A stretch of 64,000 nucleotides of DNA from Synaphobranchus kaupii (taxonomy: Eukaryota; Chordata; Actinopteri; Anguilliformes; Synaphobranchidae): positions 15,971,897 through 16,035,896 of the forward strand of contig CM056383.1 of NCBI GenBank assembly GCA_029718625.1, written 5' to 3'. Below the pieces are notes generated by a model that made no database searches, was not told the origin of the DNA, and saw only the letters and a list, made by a program, of their open reading frames with translations. The translations under genes were made by a program, and so were the position numbers. Positions 53,601-64,000 of this stretch are shown here, piece by piece. The stretch's first letter is position 1; each line of letters begins with the position of its first letter.

Positions 53601-56600
53601 ATTCTATATTTTTCTAAAAGATATTTCATCATTCATTTTGGCCCCAATTCTAATTCCTTTGAAAATATTTGTCTTTGGAAAAATAGCCCACCTTCAATGT
53701 GGTTGAAAAGGTAACAATACAATGACTGACAGCCATAGGCAGGCCATAATTTCATATGAATTCAAATCCAGGAAATGAAAGGAGGTAATTACTATAAGGA
53801 GAGAAGGCAGGGCTCCATTTAGTTCAGTTCCTCTGTATGAATTACAAAAAGAAGTCCAGGTGTTCTGAAGGCTGAAATTGCTTAATAATCTTCCAGAAAT
53901 GCATTGTTTTCATTGTGTATTAGACAGGTTTCATATTGTATCTGAATGTAAACAAGAATGTTGGAGTCAGGGCTTGAACGTTGTAGTACCTGCACTAAAA
54001 ATGTGGCTTCACTTTTGTTCTCACAGTTTTTTGACTTCCTGATCTATACCCAGAATAGCAAACTGTGCATGACAAATAACGTTTAAGAGAAAAGATACTC
54101 AATCGTGCTTGCAGCAATGACATTCAGTCAGAGCTGATTAGGTTAAAAGAAACCTAAACCCTTCACCTTATTTAACTGAAAGAGGGGCTCGCAGTTATCA
54201 CTGAGAACACAAAGTGGTCATCATTTTTCAGGGGCTATAATTGTTATATTTGAATACATTTATATTACAACTTTTATAAATGGGCACGAAGGAAAGAATA
54301 ACAAAATAGTTGTGGTAGCATATACTGCCCTCTGTGCTAAAGATTGTAGCCTACCTGAAATCTTATGCATGCGTTCCTCCACTGTTCTTGTTTTGACCTG
54401 TTGATGAAAAGAAAATAACCAGATGTACGTTTTTTCATAGCAGCCATAATTATGTGTCGTTGATAGCTAAGAAACAACAGCAACTTGCAAGTTTAGAAAT
54501 TGGGAACATCTGCCACAGCGGGCCGACTTCTGGGTAGAGCCAATACGTCATTCTCCTGGACACATAATGTATTTCAGGACTACGGAGAAAACTGAGCCAC
54601 ATCGGTTTGGACATGCCTTATCACCGTAGCGACAGGGTTGCCACCGCATTATTTTTACCTGCAAGTGAGAAAGCGGCGCTGCCTCAGCGTATCTCAGTCT
54701 CAGAGGTTTGTTTTTTCCTTTTAAAAAAAACCGATGAATATCCTTCAGCCAAAGTTTCAGAGTTCTCTGTCACTTTGTCAGCTCTCTGAAGCCATCTAAT
54801 AAGACTCTGAGAATGCAACTTTTCCTTCTCGCGGGACCACGGATGCCTTTCAATTCAGGTGAAGGCGCAGGGAGATCAGCTTCTGTCTTTACACGATTAC
54901 CTGTTCCTCCATCCATCACAGCCGGATTCTGGGAAATCAACTCATGACTACATCCTCTTGTCTTGCAACTGCCTGAAAATTCACACGTAGGCCTCTCGGT
55001 TCCCAAGTTCCAACAGCGTCTTACTAACTTCTTAACCGGCACACACGCATAACGTTTTCACAATGTTGCTGTGACAACTGTAAAAACTTGATCACAGTGC
55101 CGCTCTGCTGTGTGAGCGCCACCTATTTGATGTCTAAGTCAGTCTACGTTGACATTATCCGATAAATCACGTGTAGTGACTACTGTTGTGGTTTAAAATA
55201 TTTTCGGGACTCATTGTGCAAAATAGCTAGGGGGTTTCCGGCTTAAACTCGCGGGTGTGACATTAAATTAGATTACTTTATAGTAGGTTACGCGAATGAG
55301 ACTATCCCGTCTACCCACAAATGAGATCACTAATAATAACATAATGGCGCATCACAGGAGCATTTGTAGCCCATACTTGAGCAGACTAATGTGCCTGCAG
55401 TGATAGGAAAAAAGAACATAACTGCGTCATTAATTCTTCATACTCAAATTTCTGGTTCCTTGGGGCGTCTTTCATGTTTGAATAACTCCTGTCAATTTGA
55501 CTTACTGGACAATTGTCAGAGGTATCCGATTGGTATCATGACAAATTCCAAGAGTTCCAGAAGTCACTGGCGAAAATTCACACACTGTAGGCCTACATGT
55601 ACGTGCTGTGATGGGGGGGGTGGCTGATATAAGCACTTGCTCTTAGATGCAGACATATTTCCACCCTGCTCATTCGTGAAATGCTATAGGTTTCTCTCCA
55701 GTAAATTGTCACAAGGTTTGTTTAAAAAAAACAATAAAAAAAACAGGAATATGCAGCAGCCATAAAAATTTGGCAATGTAAGTCACCTTGGATTAGGACT
55801 ACCGCACAGAAAATGAATAGGCCTAATGTAAAATAAATCCCAATGTAATTTTCTTTTTATCTCCTTGCATTTTAATGACTGAAAACGGTAGTAGAAATTA
55901 GTACATGTTGAATGCTCCTGCACCTGTTCCATTGAGATGGTTCCTGTTTGAAGTAGGCTATACTCCATAAATATGATTTCTCACTGTGCTCTTATTATCA
56001 CAACATTATGAATCAATAAAATAAATGTATTGCTTTTTTCTTTCTTTTTTATCTTTTCTATAACTCATTGTTCGTCATTATCATTATATACAGAATAGCA
56101 CTAATCAGGTTCAATGAATCAGGACCAGACTACATAGTGAAGTTTCTATAGTCTTTAGTTAGCACCAGCACCATATAACATAAATATAAACACAAATTAA
56201 TCCATATTGCAGAAGGTTCTATAGTTTTAGCATAAAAAACAAAGACGTACATTCAGTAGATGTGAATTGTTTTTGGAGAGCTTCGAGATATGTTTCTGGA
56301 CCGTAATGTCATGAAGAAAAGCGCTCCAGTCCTCCCCGTCAGTTAACAAAACTCTGTTCCATTTCATGCTTGACTGGAATCAGAAATGTTGTGCTATTTA
56401 ATCATGGAATTAAACGACATCACCACATACAAGATATGGAATATAATAACAATGAGAGCTGAACAATTTCCTTGCTGTTATTGAGATCTACTGTATAGAC
56501 AAAAATAACTGCTACAGTACAGTATGAAAAATACGCAGACCTATTCAGAGATCTCAATACATTTTTTGATATTTTCTCCCAGAAATGGAACATTCTGGCT

Positions 56601-58015
56601 TTCATAGGCCAACCTTCTGTCTGAGCCAAAATGGAAAAAGAACCCATCACAATTGAAGTGATGGGGATACTGTGTTGAACGATGTGCTCATCTGCTCTAA
56701 ATAAATAATTCAATAAAAATTATGCAGACATTTCCAAATACTTCCTTTATGAATTCACCTTACCGGAAATTAGCACTGATGGGTAATTATTTTCCAAATA
56801 AATTTAGCATATAATTTAGGAACATAAAGGCTGGCAACGCAAAGACACAAATTTAACTGATGTCGCCAAAATGCATAAATGTTTAAATCTTTCACGCCAT
56901 AGTAGAAGTGCAGCTTGTGTGTTCGCTTTCATCACCGCAACCTCCTCTGTCAGTTTAGAAGAGCTCAGTTAGGCACTCGGTCTTTGCCAAAACATTTCAA
57001 ACCACCACTGCTTTTCACTCAGCAGTTAACCAGCTAAGCTCACGCAGACCACTGAGTCAGAGGTCTTAATGTGCAGCTTGTGCCAGCAGACCCGTGGATG
57101 CATCACTGACTGGCTGATGCAGGACGAGCTTAGGACAACCTGGCGATTAAGGAACCACCCCCCCCCCTCTCATGCAGCACCCTGTACTGGCAGGAAGTGC
57201 AATGTATCAAAAGAAGCACCATAACTGGACGAGCCACCCTGCTTTGTCTCCAAATAATTTTTTTAATGAGGTATATAAAGATTGCCAGCAGAATAACACC
57301 ATTTAGTTTGGGCTCATGTTTTATTACAAAAAATGAAGCGCAAATAACAACAAAATGTCCAGGACATTGACGGCTTTCAGTGCAGTGTAATTCCTTACCC
57401 TGTCCTCTGAGCCTTGCCACTGCTGGGTCACTTAAAACCTATGAGGGAAAACTGCTTTAACAGTTTTAACAAGAGGATTAAGATATGCCATTACGGAATC
57501 CATTCATCGGTTTTATTAAATTGTCCTGATGTCTCACTTGTGTTGGAGGGAAAGATTTATGATAAATTGAGCCGGCTCGAGTCATTTCAGGTTGCTAAGA
57601 TAGCAGAGGCATGTGCCGTGGGAGTGTAGGACCTGAAATTCAGATGACATTTCAGAAAATCTATAAGAGGCTGCCCTTTTGGAAACGGGTTTCAGAGAGG
57701 AAAGACAATTAGCACTCTTTCTAAGGTCCAAAGAAAGAAGCAGTGTCTGCCTTCTTGTAATGTCTACAGAAAGTTTGTGTGTGCAGAGACAACTGTAAAG
57801 GGAACTGTAAAAGTGTGTGAGACATAAACCAGATGGATCACATCAACCATTTCTGCAGTTTTGTTGCTTTCAGATGACTGAAACCTGAACCAGCACAGAA
57901 AAATTCTACCCAGCAATTGCAAAACTGTTAGAATCATCGACAACATAATACATGAAATACATGTTATCCACATGGCTGCAAGCCTTAAATATGGCTTATA
58001 TGAGAATAGCTGACC
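50650..58015. other. No gene recognised; long unassigned stretch
   Basis: The stretch contains poly(C) tracts at 51201-51218 and 53465-53480 and a hairpin at 52327-52353. A 144-codon minus-strand frame (50738-51172) has several hydrophobic runs. A CpG-richer patch lies at about 54510-55150, where a plus-strand ATG (54607) reads MDMPYHRSDRVATALFLPAS up to a possible donor (GAG/GTTTGT, near 54705). None of these is supported well enough to call a gene. Confidence 0.4.
52327..52353. repeat. Perfect hairpin, 11-bp stem
   Basis: GAGGTGTGATC, loop TACGT, then the reverse complement GATCACACCTC. Confidence 0.9.
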
Positions 58016-58044
58016 ATGTGTGTGTGTGTGTGTGTGTGTGTGTG
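58016..58044. repeat. (TG)n microsatellite
   Basis: TG repeats here resume at about 58163-58184 on the far side of a MITE. Confidence 0.95.
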
Positions 58045-58069
58045 CTCGTATGTGTGTGCACAGTAAATT

Positions 58070-58166
58070 CACAGTAAAATGTCCAGTGTTAATTTAATTC
58101 TAGCAAGTACATTATGAGCCTACTCTGGCCAGATTATTTGAATTAACACTGGACATTTTACTCTGT
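58070..58166. mobile_element. 97-bp MITE, copy 2
   Basis: The ends CACAGTAAAATGTCCAGTGT and, inverted, AGTAAAATGTCCAGTGTTAA match the family at 46452-46562. The inner part TACTCTGGCCAGA corresponds to CCACTCTGGCCATA of copy 1. It sits between two TG-repeat tracts. Confidence 0.82.
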
Positions 58167-58184
58167 GTGTGTGTGTGTGTGTGT

Positions 58185-58549
58185 CTGTGCTCGTATGTTT
58201 GTGTGCTCGTATGTGTGTGTCTATGGAATAACTTTTATTAGACTTTAAACGGGAAATTAATCTCTTCACATCTTTCCACTGTCATTGTGGGTATAAAATG
58301 TTATTGGTTCACAAACCATGTCTATAACAATGATATCTTGGCTGCATCTCTGTATATTGAATGTGATACATTACCTTTTGGAATTTAATTTTAAAAAAAA
58401 CAATAAAAATACTGTCTTGTTTTTTGGCTGATATTTGGCTAAGTACAGTCACAACCACAAAGCTGGCATCTCTGGATCTGTATGAGGATTCAGACTGTTT
58501 CTTCCTCTTTATCAAATCTAGACTTAAACTACCAAACATAGCATGGTGT
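58185..58549. other. No gene recognised
   Basis: AT-rich sequence; the only open frame (58309-58560, minus) has no motif. Confidence 0.45.
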
Positions 58550-58725
58550 TGTGGCAGCATGGTAGAGTGACTTAAGCTGGGCTTGTAACTAAATGGTAGC
58601 AGGTTAATTTTCCAGGCACAGCACAGCTGTTCTATCTTTAATTAAAACACTGAGTGTATCAGTATACAGCCAAATGGATAACGTGTCATTTGTATACTAT
58701 GTTACGTTATTCCATGCCATGTGTT
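58550..58725 (+). mobile_element. tRNA-derived SINE, decayed
   Basis: The head reads CATGGTAGAGTGACTTAAGC (A-box-like) and GGTAGCAGGTTAATTTTCCA (degenerate B box). A body follows with ATCAGTATACAGCCAAATGG, resembling the same V-SINE/UnaSINE-type family. The LINE-derived 3' tail is not recognisable. Confidence 0.6.
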
Positions 58726-58779
58726 ACAGCAGAAACTGCACTTTCATCCTTTTTGTTTGCATCTGAATGACTATCCTCC

Positions 58780-59135
58780 AGCAGCCTATGTCCTACCTTG
58801 CTCCTGCCGAATGGCTCCTGCTAAGCAGGTGTTGGCTCAGTTGCTCCTGGAAGCAGTGTTAGTGGGCCAGTAGGGGGTGATTTTCCCTTGCATACCGATG
58901 TGAAGTTGCCTTGTGTCCTGCCAAGATCCCCAATGTGGCTCTCTCACCCAGTTTCCCTGGCAAAATGATTCCCTCCCTCTGCAACTAAACTGATGTGGGG
59001 TCTGTATTCTGACACAAAATGGCTGCCATGCATCACCCAGGTTGGCGCTACACTTTGGCTGAGGTGATTTTGGCTGCTTCACGGAAGGCACTTTGAGATC
59101 ATGAGAAGCACTATTACAATTAAATCCATTATTAG
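58780..59135 (+). repeat. Dispersed fish repeat ending in CACTTTGAGA...AGCACTATTACAA
   Basis: It contains AAAATGGCTGCCATGCATCA, CCCAGGTTGGCGCTACAC and a 3' end of the CACTTTGAGA/AAGCACTATTACAATTAAAT type. This terminus is shared by an abundant fish repeat. The left boundary is approximate and the class is not known to me. Confidence 0.6.
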
Positions 59136-60123
59136 TAGTAGCCTACATTGTGTTTCAGTTAAGTTTAATTATGATTTACTGAGAGCAGAGGCCCATTTTC
59201 ACATGCAGTTCTTTCTCATAGTTAGATGGCCACAAACGGCCTTAACAAATTAGTGTTCTTGCCACAGTACAGGGAAGGAACTGTGTGCACCCCACTAACA
59301 ACACCCAAAGTTCCTTTATGTAGGCGTGTATCCTCATACTCATACAAAAATAATTCACTCAACAACCTCTGGCAGTGTCTCACACTTTGCCTAATTCCAT
59401 GTAGTCGTGTAGCCTGCATGTGAGATTTTGGGAAATGACAAATGCTGTAACTGCAGCTCTGTAATGATGCTGAATACCGTGAGAATTCTGTATGGATGAA
59501 TTCTGTATGTCTGAACACCTCTGACACACAAGATATTTCTTCTTGGTAATAATTACTTGAGTAAAAAAATGCATCTACGCACACATTTTTCTCCCTTTTG
59601 CTTCTCAAGAGTATTGGTCTCTACAAATCTCCACAAAATGCAAAATGACAATTCCACCGGTGTTCCATGTAAGGTGGTGGGTTTTGCTTATTCGCTTAAA
59701 AAATGATTTCAAATGAGTAAGGGGATGGCATATTCTGTCTTGTAGCAGCTAGCAGAATGCTCTCCCCAGGGTTATATCTTCCCGCCTAAGGCCATGTACA
59801 CCATCTGTGTCAGTAGGCGGACAGGTCAGCCCCTGGCCTTCGTCACACAGCTTTGTAAGCAGTCTTGGCGGCTTGCTGCCAGCCAGCTTTCTGTTCAAAG
59901 GCCCCTGGGCCCTCTCACTGGTGGCTGCACTGCTCACCTAGGTTTGGGTGGGGGTGGGGGGGGTATCTGCCTTCGTAGTGTCTACAGATGCCCCCTATAA
60001 GGACAGTATATGATGTGGAAAGGCTCAGGTTTCTACTGGGGTCCAGACTCCACATTTATTTCCTTTTAAGAACCATCCTTCTGCCTTCTTTTTGCATCTT
60101 GGTGTGGTTTAAGACGGGCGGAC
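59136..60123. other. No gene recognised
   Basis: Open frames up to 128 codons (59222-59608, minus) have no domain. There is a short G-rich tract near 59947-59962. Confidence 0.45.
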
Positions 60124-60126
60124 TGA

Positions 60127-60999
60127 AGGGCTCTGCATGGTTGTGCGAAACTTGTGCAACTTCTTCAACTTCTTCATGTTCGCGCAATGCAACAATGTTG
60201 CAAGCACTCTTCAATTTATACTTCTGCAAAAGCTACGCGCAGCCTATGCAACATTGTATCCCGTATGTAGCTAGCTCCCCCCCTAGCAACGTAACTCATT
60301 TCAACGTAACTAATTTCCCTGCTCAACCAACCCATCGATAACATGCCGTCTTTATGTTTGTTTGTTTGTTGCTCGTGTTCTTGTATATAGTGTAATATAG
60401 TTATAGTTAGTTAAGTTAGTTAGTCACGTTAGTGAAGTTAGTTCGTTAGTTTTATTTTACTAGGTTTCATTTTAACGTTAGCTAAATAAATTGGTGGTAG
60501 CCACGCTAGCTAGCAGCAGCAGGGATGGACGCCATTTTGCAAATGCAGATGCAACTACAGGCACTAAATGATGAGGAGGAAGAGCTGCTGCTTTTAATCG
60601 GCAGGAGAGATAGAGTGCGCCGAAGCCGCCGAAGATGGGAGTGTGAGACCGCTCAACATGTCAAGGCCAGAGGATGTAACTATCTATTTTTATATATCGA
60701 TAACGTAAACGGTTTTATTTTATTTTGGATCTCGATCGCTAATTTTAGATATCGTTAGCAACCAGCACCACTTAGTAACCAATATTATATGACAGCCCCG
60801 CCTCCATTCGCTAACCAACCAATCAATGATGCGCAACATCTACGCGAACGGTTGCGTTGCAGTCGCTAGTTTGATTTTTGTGCTAGGTACGCGACATCCT
60901 CTGCAACCCCCTCTGCGAAGGTTGCAGATGTTGCGTTGATGTTGCAGAGCCCATGTTGTGTTGCTGTCGCGTTGTTGTCGATCCAGCATGCAGAGCCCT
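60127..60999 (+). mobile_element. PIF/Harbinger-like transposon, internally deleted
   Basis: The 13-bp inverted ends are AGGGCTCTGCATG. TGA at 60124-60126 is duplicated at 61000-61002. The 3-bp TNA duplication fits PIF/Harbinger. The 873-bp copy is far shorter than an autonomous element but keeps a coding start at 60525. GTTAGTTA-type repeats and GTTGC/TGCAAC words fill both subterminal regions. Confidence 0.8.
60525..60758 (+). pseudogene. Probable Harbinger transposase N-terminal exon remnant
   Basis: The frame starts MDAILQMQMQLQALNDEEEE and continues LLLLIGRRDRVRRSRRRWEC. An acidic EEEE run, a Leu run and an Arg-rich block make up the N-terminus of many HARBI1-like transposases of fish. 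After about residue 50 (ARG/C) the reading turns AT-rich and hydrophobic, so the exon probably ends near 60680. The DDE nuclease domain is absent from the element. The family call is by composition and by the element ends, so moderate. Confidence 0.5.
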
Positions 61000-61059
61000 T
61001 GAGAGACAGGTGGACACCCACCTTTGTCCTGCACCTGCTTCCGTTTTTTCATTTAGGCA

Positions 61060-61270
61060 TTTATCAGGACCCTCAGCCCACAGGTTTTCAATGGGGTTTA
61101 GGTCAGGGGACTGAGATGGCTATGGCAGAAACTTGATTTTGTGTTCAGTTAACCATTTTTGTGTTGATTTGGACGTATGTTTTGGATCATTGTCCCGCTG
61201 GAAGATCTAACGACGACCCAGTTTTAGTTTCCTGGCAGAGGCAGCCAGATTCAGATTTTAAATTTCCTGG
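61060..61270 (-). pseudogene. Tc1 transposase C-terminal remnant
   Basis: The minus strand reads GIMKYQEI, then [29 protein letters not shown] and, after a [30 protein letters not shown] carries the second catalytic Asp and PIENLW (Glu codon at 61087-61089) carries the third. Internal stops and loss of the N-terminal two-thirds make it non-functional. It differs from the Sleeping Beauty-type copy at 16.7 kb, which lacks exactly this C-terminal motif, so the two come from different Tc1 families. Confidence 0.85.
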
Positions 61271-62248
61271 TATTTCATGATGCCATGTACCCTAACAAGG
61301 TTCCCAGGGCCTTTGGAATCCTCTGTGTCACCTCATATTTATACCCCAGTGAAACAGGTCATGGACTACTGCTTGAAAGTTCCTAAACACACTTTAAAAA
61401 GTAAAATATAAATGGATATTCTAGGGGTGCCAATAATTGTGGCACACGTGGTTTTGTTAAAAATAATTAATTCTTGATGAGGGATTTCTTTTTCTCAGAA
61501 TAAATTTACTTCAAGGTTGGATTTTTCTCATTTTTTCAGTGTGAGATTAACATCACCAAAATGATGAATTTTCTATAACCCTTTTTAAATCATCTTTACC
61601 AGGTGAGACGGGTGCGTGAAGGTAGGACCCGAAATGCACGACTCAGAAACAGTGGTTGAGTGATAAAGTCCCGTCAGGGCTTTATTAAAGGAAAGTCCAA
61701 TGAGCGTAGTCAGGCTCGGGGTCGGAGACGATGCAAGAGTCGAGACCGGAGTCCACTCCGCGGGGAAACAGTACAGCAGGCAATCACTCGTGATACAGGC
61801 AGGCAGTGGTCAACAAAACAGAAGTCAGTAACAATGGTCAAAAAACAGGCTTGGATCATAACAAAAGGCAGGCTTGGAAATAACGCTCAAAAGTGCACTG
61901 AAAACAGGAGGCAACAATTTTGCGAAGACAAGACATGAACACTGAGCTTAAATGCAGGTGTAGACAGGTGCAGACACTTAGCTTGAGAGCAGCATGCGAA
62001 TGGAAATCAGGTGTGGAAGGCTGACAAGGTAACAAGATAATTAGTACTCCTTAGTAATAAACCTATCCTGACCTAGCGTTAGTAAATTAGTAAATTAGTA
62101 AATGACATGCACAAGAAACGTAAGGTAAACATGAACACATGGTTAGAGAGTTAGTATTACCCAATCCTGATCTAACGTTAGTAGATTAGTAAACTAGACA
62201 CGGGAGAATGAAACAATTAGGGAAGCGTGAGCGACAGCAAGAGAGATA

Positions 62249-63286
62249 GAGCAAGGAGAGGATATCTGCTTGTCTGACTGACATCTCTGAGTGGATGGCA
62301 GACAGAGCTTGACAAGACAGAGCTCCTCTTCATGCCATACAAAACCTCCCCACTACATGACCTCTCCATCACCGTTGACGGGACCGTGGTGGCTGCCTCC
62401 CGCTCTGCAAGGAACCTGGGGGTGGTCCTGGACGACCGGCTGGACTTCAAAGAGCACATCAGGGTGACGGCTCGGTCCTGCAGGTTCCTCCTGTACAACA
62501 TCAGGAGGATTCTATCGTACCTGACCACCTACTCCACCCAGCTTCGTGTCCAGACCATGGTCACCTCACGCCTGGACTACTGCAACTCCCTGCTCGCAAG
62601 CCTACCGGCCTGCGCCATTCTGCCTCTTCAACTGATCTGAAATTTTCCCATGTAACCCCCCTGCTGAGGTCACTCCACTGGCTGCCAGTTGCAGCCAGGA
62701 TCAGGTTCAAAGTTCTGACCCTGACCTACACTGCAGCCAATAGGACAGGCCCCGCCTACCTGCAGGACTTAATCCAGAACTATGTTCCTGCTCTACCACT
62801 TCGCTCTTCTACAGCAGGGTGACTGACACTTCCCCCCCTCCGTGTCAAAGGCTCTCGCTCGTCCCGTCTGCGGAGTTTTTCCACCTTAGCTCCTCAGTGG
62901 TGGAATGAACTTCCCATTCCCCTACGTTCTACTCCAACCCTGCCTGCATTCCGTCGAGGCCTGAAGACACACCTCTTCAGACTCCACCTTGACTGATATT
63001 CTAACCTAGGAATATCAGTTCCCTTTGTTTACTAGTTCCCTGTGTTTTCCTGTCTGTTTATTATAGTTTATAATAGTATTTAGAATAGAAGTGTAGTATT
63101 GCTGATTTACCCACAGCTTACTGTGAACTACAGTCAACATTCATTACTAGGGATAGCTGCTACATTATGGGAAGGATGTGCTTTGTCTTGTCTGTTCTGT
63201 AGTGATCTTGATGATGTCTCTGTATGCACTTATTGTACGTCGCTTTGGATAGAAGCGTCTGCTAAATGAATGTAATGTAATGTAAT
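62249..63286 (+). mobile_element. L2-clade LINE, 5'-truncated, nested in the LTR
   Basis: This is the same family as the copy at 40424-41552, in the opposite orientation. It ends with CGCTTTGGATAGAAGCG (GGATA loop), TCTGCTAAATGAATG and TGTAATGTAATGTAA at 63271-63286. The left edge, near GGAGAGGATATCTGCTTG, is approximate. Confidence 0.9.
62332..62996 (+). pseudogene. L2 ORF2 C-terminal part, with deletions
   Basis: The frame has SARNLGVVLDDRLDFKEHIR, MVTSRLDYCNSLLASLPACA and LPLQLI, then breaks at a TGA (62638-62640). A deletion of roughly 30-40 bases there has removed the segment (QNAAARLVFNL...) present in the 41-kb copy. Downstream SLHWLPV, TYTAANRTGPAYLQDLIQNY and the C-terminal FRRGLKTHLFRLHLD are still readable in another frame, to the TGA at about 62994. 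A second deletion near 62298 removed part of the SSHHLKLNL segment. The protein cannot be made intact. Confidence 0.88.
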
Positions 63287-63639
63287 AGAGAAATTATGAA
63301 TGCAAGGCTGCGGAAAAAACACGAAAATATGTATGCTAACAATGAACGGGAAACGTAACATGAATCAAATATAAAACGTGACATGACAAGACTAAAAAAT
63401 AAATCATAACAATAATCAAACATGAAACGTGACATGACATGAAAAATGAAACGTAACAAGAATTAAACATAAAACGTGGCGTGACTAGACTAAACATAAT
63501 ACGTGACATTTACAAGAAATCTAAGACAGAAATGAAACATAAAACGTGACAAGACAGGCTAGAATCGTGACACCAGGGGTGCCAATAATTGTGGAGGGCA
63601 CTGTATGTTGCGATGAACAGGACGTTCCTTCCATTTCAG

Positions 63640-63734
63640 GTAACGTGATCCTCCCATACTTGGTGAATGTGCTTGATGTGTGTGTTGGTGAACAGATCAG
63701 GCTGGACCAGACCACTGTAACACTGAGCTACCAG
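63640..63734 (+). CDS. Candidate internal exon of an unrecognised host gene
   Basis: The 95-bp segment lies between a pyrimidine-rich acceptor (CCTTCCATTTCAG) and a donor (CAG/GTACGC). In the open frame it reads NVILPYLVNVLDVCVGEQIR then LDQTTVTLSYQ, entering at codon position 2 and leaving in phase 0. Composition and splice sites look like a real exon, and no TE family I know has this sequence. A second possible exon in matching phase starts at 63825. I cannot name the gene. It could also be a chance open segment of 32 codons. If real, the nested Tc1 cluster just upstream lies in its intron. Confidence 0.4.
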
Positions 63735-63824
63735 GTACGCATTTTTTTACCAGTAAGCCATCCCATTGCATCGTGGTGGTGATCTGGGTTGACATAAGAG
63801 ACGGTTTTCCTGACCCACTTCCAG

Positions 63825-64000
63825 GGATCAACGGGAGCTGTTTTCCTTGTTCTCTATGTTTTTACAATATTCAAGCCTCCAGTCTTCCAAGGGTGCATTT
63901 CAGGGGTGTGCACTGATCACCAGGTCTGCCCATCATCCAATGCAATCACACCTTGCAGAGATGATAAACTAATCCACCATTGGGCACAGCCCATCAACCG
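63825..64000 (+). CDS. Possible next exon, runs off right edge
   Basis: It follows an acceptor (TGACCCACTTCCAG). In phase 0 it is open to the window end: GSTGAVFLVLYVFTIFKPPV and onward. A donor-like CAG/GTCTGC occurs near 63922. There is a short hydrophobic run and no recognised domain. Weaker than the preceding exon. Confidence 0.2.

Larger units (their letters stand above)
61604..63572 (-). mobile_element. Solo LTR inserted in the Tc1 element (contains an L2)
   Basis: It runs TGAGACGGGT... to ...AATCGTGACA and is flanked by CCAGG at 61599-61603 and 63573-63577, a 5-bp duplication. On the minus strand it starts TGTCACGATT, as many fish LTRs do, and carries AATAAA (rc at about 61682). Without the nested L2 it is about 0.9 kb. 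No internal retroviral-type genes are present. Its 63350-63555 part contains degenerate repeats of AACATAAAACGTGACATGAC. Confidence 0.8.
61003..63603 (-). mobile_element. Decayed Tc1/mariner element split by an LTR insertion
   Basis: On the minus strand the outer terminus reads CAGTGCCCTCCACAATTATT then GGCACC, ending at 63603 beside TA (63604-63605). The inner direct repeat CCACAATTATTGGCACCCC lies near 61423-61442. Between the two repeats a solo LTR was inserted (61604-63572). Transposase remnants lie at about 61060-61260. The left end is lost at, or somewhat right of, a Harbinger-like element ending at 60999; the exact boundary is uncertain. Confidence 0.85.

Noticed and set aside
61660..61938. 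92-codon Arg/Lys/Gln-rich frame
   Set aside because: It lies inside the solo LTR and resembles nothing known; composition alone is not support.

Overview
The window reads as teleost fish nuclear DNA. It is AT-rich and sparse in coding sequence. It carries a Sleeping Beauty-type Tc1 transposon, hAT and PIF/Harbinger-like elements, L2-clade LINEs with an eel UnaL2-like GGATA hairpin and TGTAA tail, tRNA-derived SINEs sharing that tail, a restriction-like-endonuclease (RLE) LINE, and two solo LTRs of a form common in fish. I could not determine the species. No complete host gene was recognised; almost every protein-like stretch belongs to a transposable element (TE).

Layout. 1-15646 is one very large minisatellite (29-bp unit, with a 33-bp variant), open at the left edge of the window. 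It is split into three blocks by two non-autonomous hAT elements (3340-5126 and 11889-13416), each flanked by an 8-bp duplication of array sequence. After about 0.7 kb of unassigned DNA comes a Tc1 element (16335 to about 17532). Its transposase reads intact to residue 271 and then loses its 3' end. 17.5-36.7 kb is mostly single-copy-looking DNA with TAGC-rich sequence, two SINEs, MITEs, a compound poly(C)/(CA)n microsatellite, a LINE remnant and several perfect hairpins.

36760-44092 is a dense repeat island: a 3.66-kb RLE LINE on the minus strand, a 5'-truncated L2 LINE (minus), a second RLE-LINE 3' fragment, and a 1.9-kb solo LTR with a 5-bp duplication and tandem repeats inside it. About 44.3-46.2 kb is a degenerate tandem repeat with a 600-720-bp period. 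46.4-49.7 kb holds a short MITE, a dispersed repeat with a poly(G) tract, one TIR element nested in another, and a 40-bp minisatellite. 49.7-58 kb is largely unassigned.

58-63.6 kb holds a second copy of the short MITE, a SINE, another dispersed repeat and a PIF/Harbinger-like element keeping what looks like a transposase N-terminal exon. It ends with a three-level nest: an L2 LINE inside a solo LTR inside a decayed Tc1. The last 360 bases contain a plausible host exon with good splice sites.

The insertion order can be read from target-site duplications, so the window is mainly a record of repeat expansion and nested transposition. I saw no evidence of a previously undescribed biological system. 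The most unusual items are the array with its precise hAT insertions, a hAT element with 0.2-kb inverted arms, and the LTR with internal tandem repeats.
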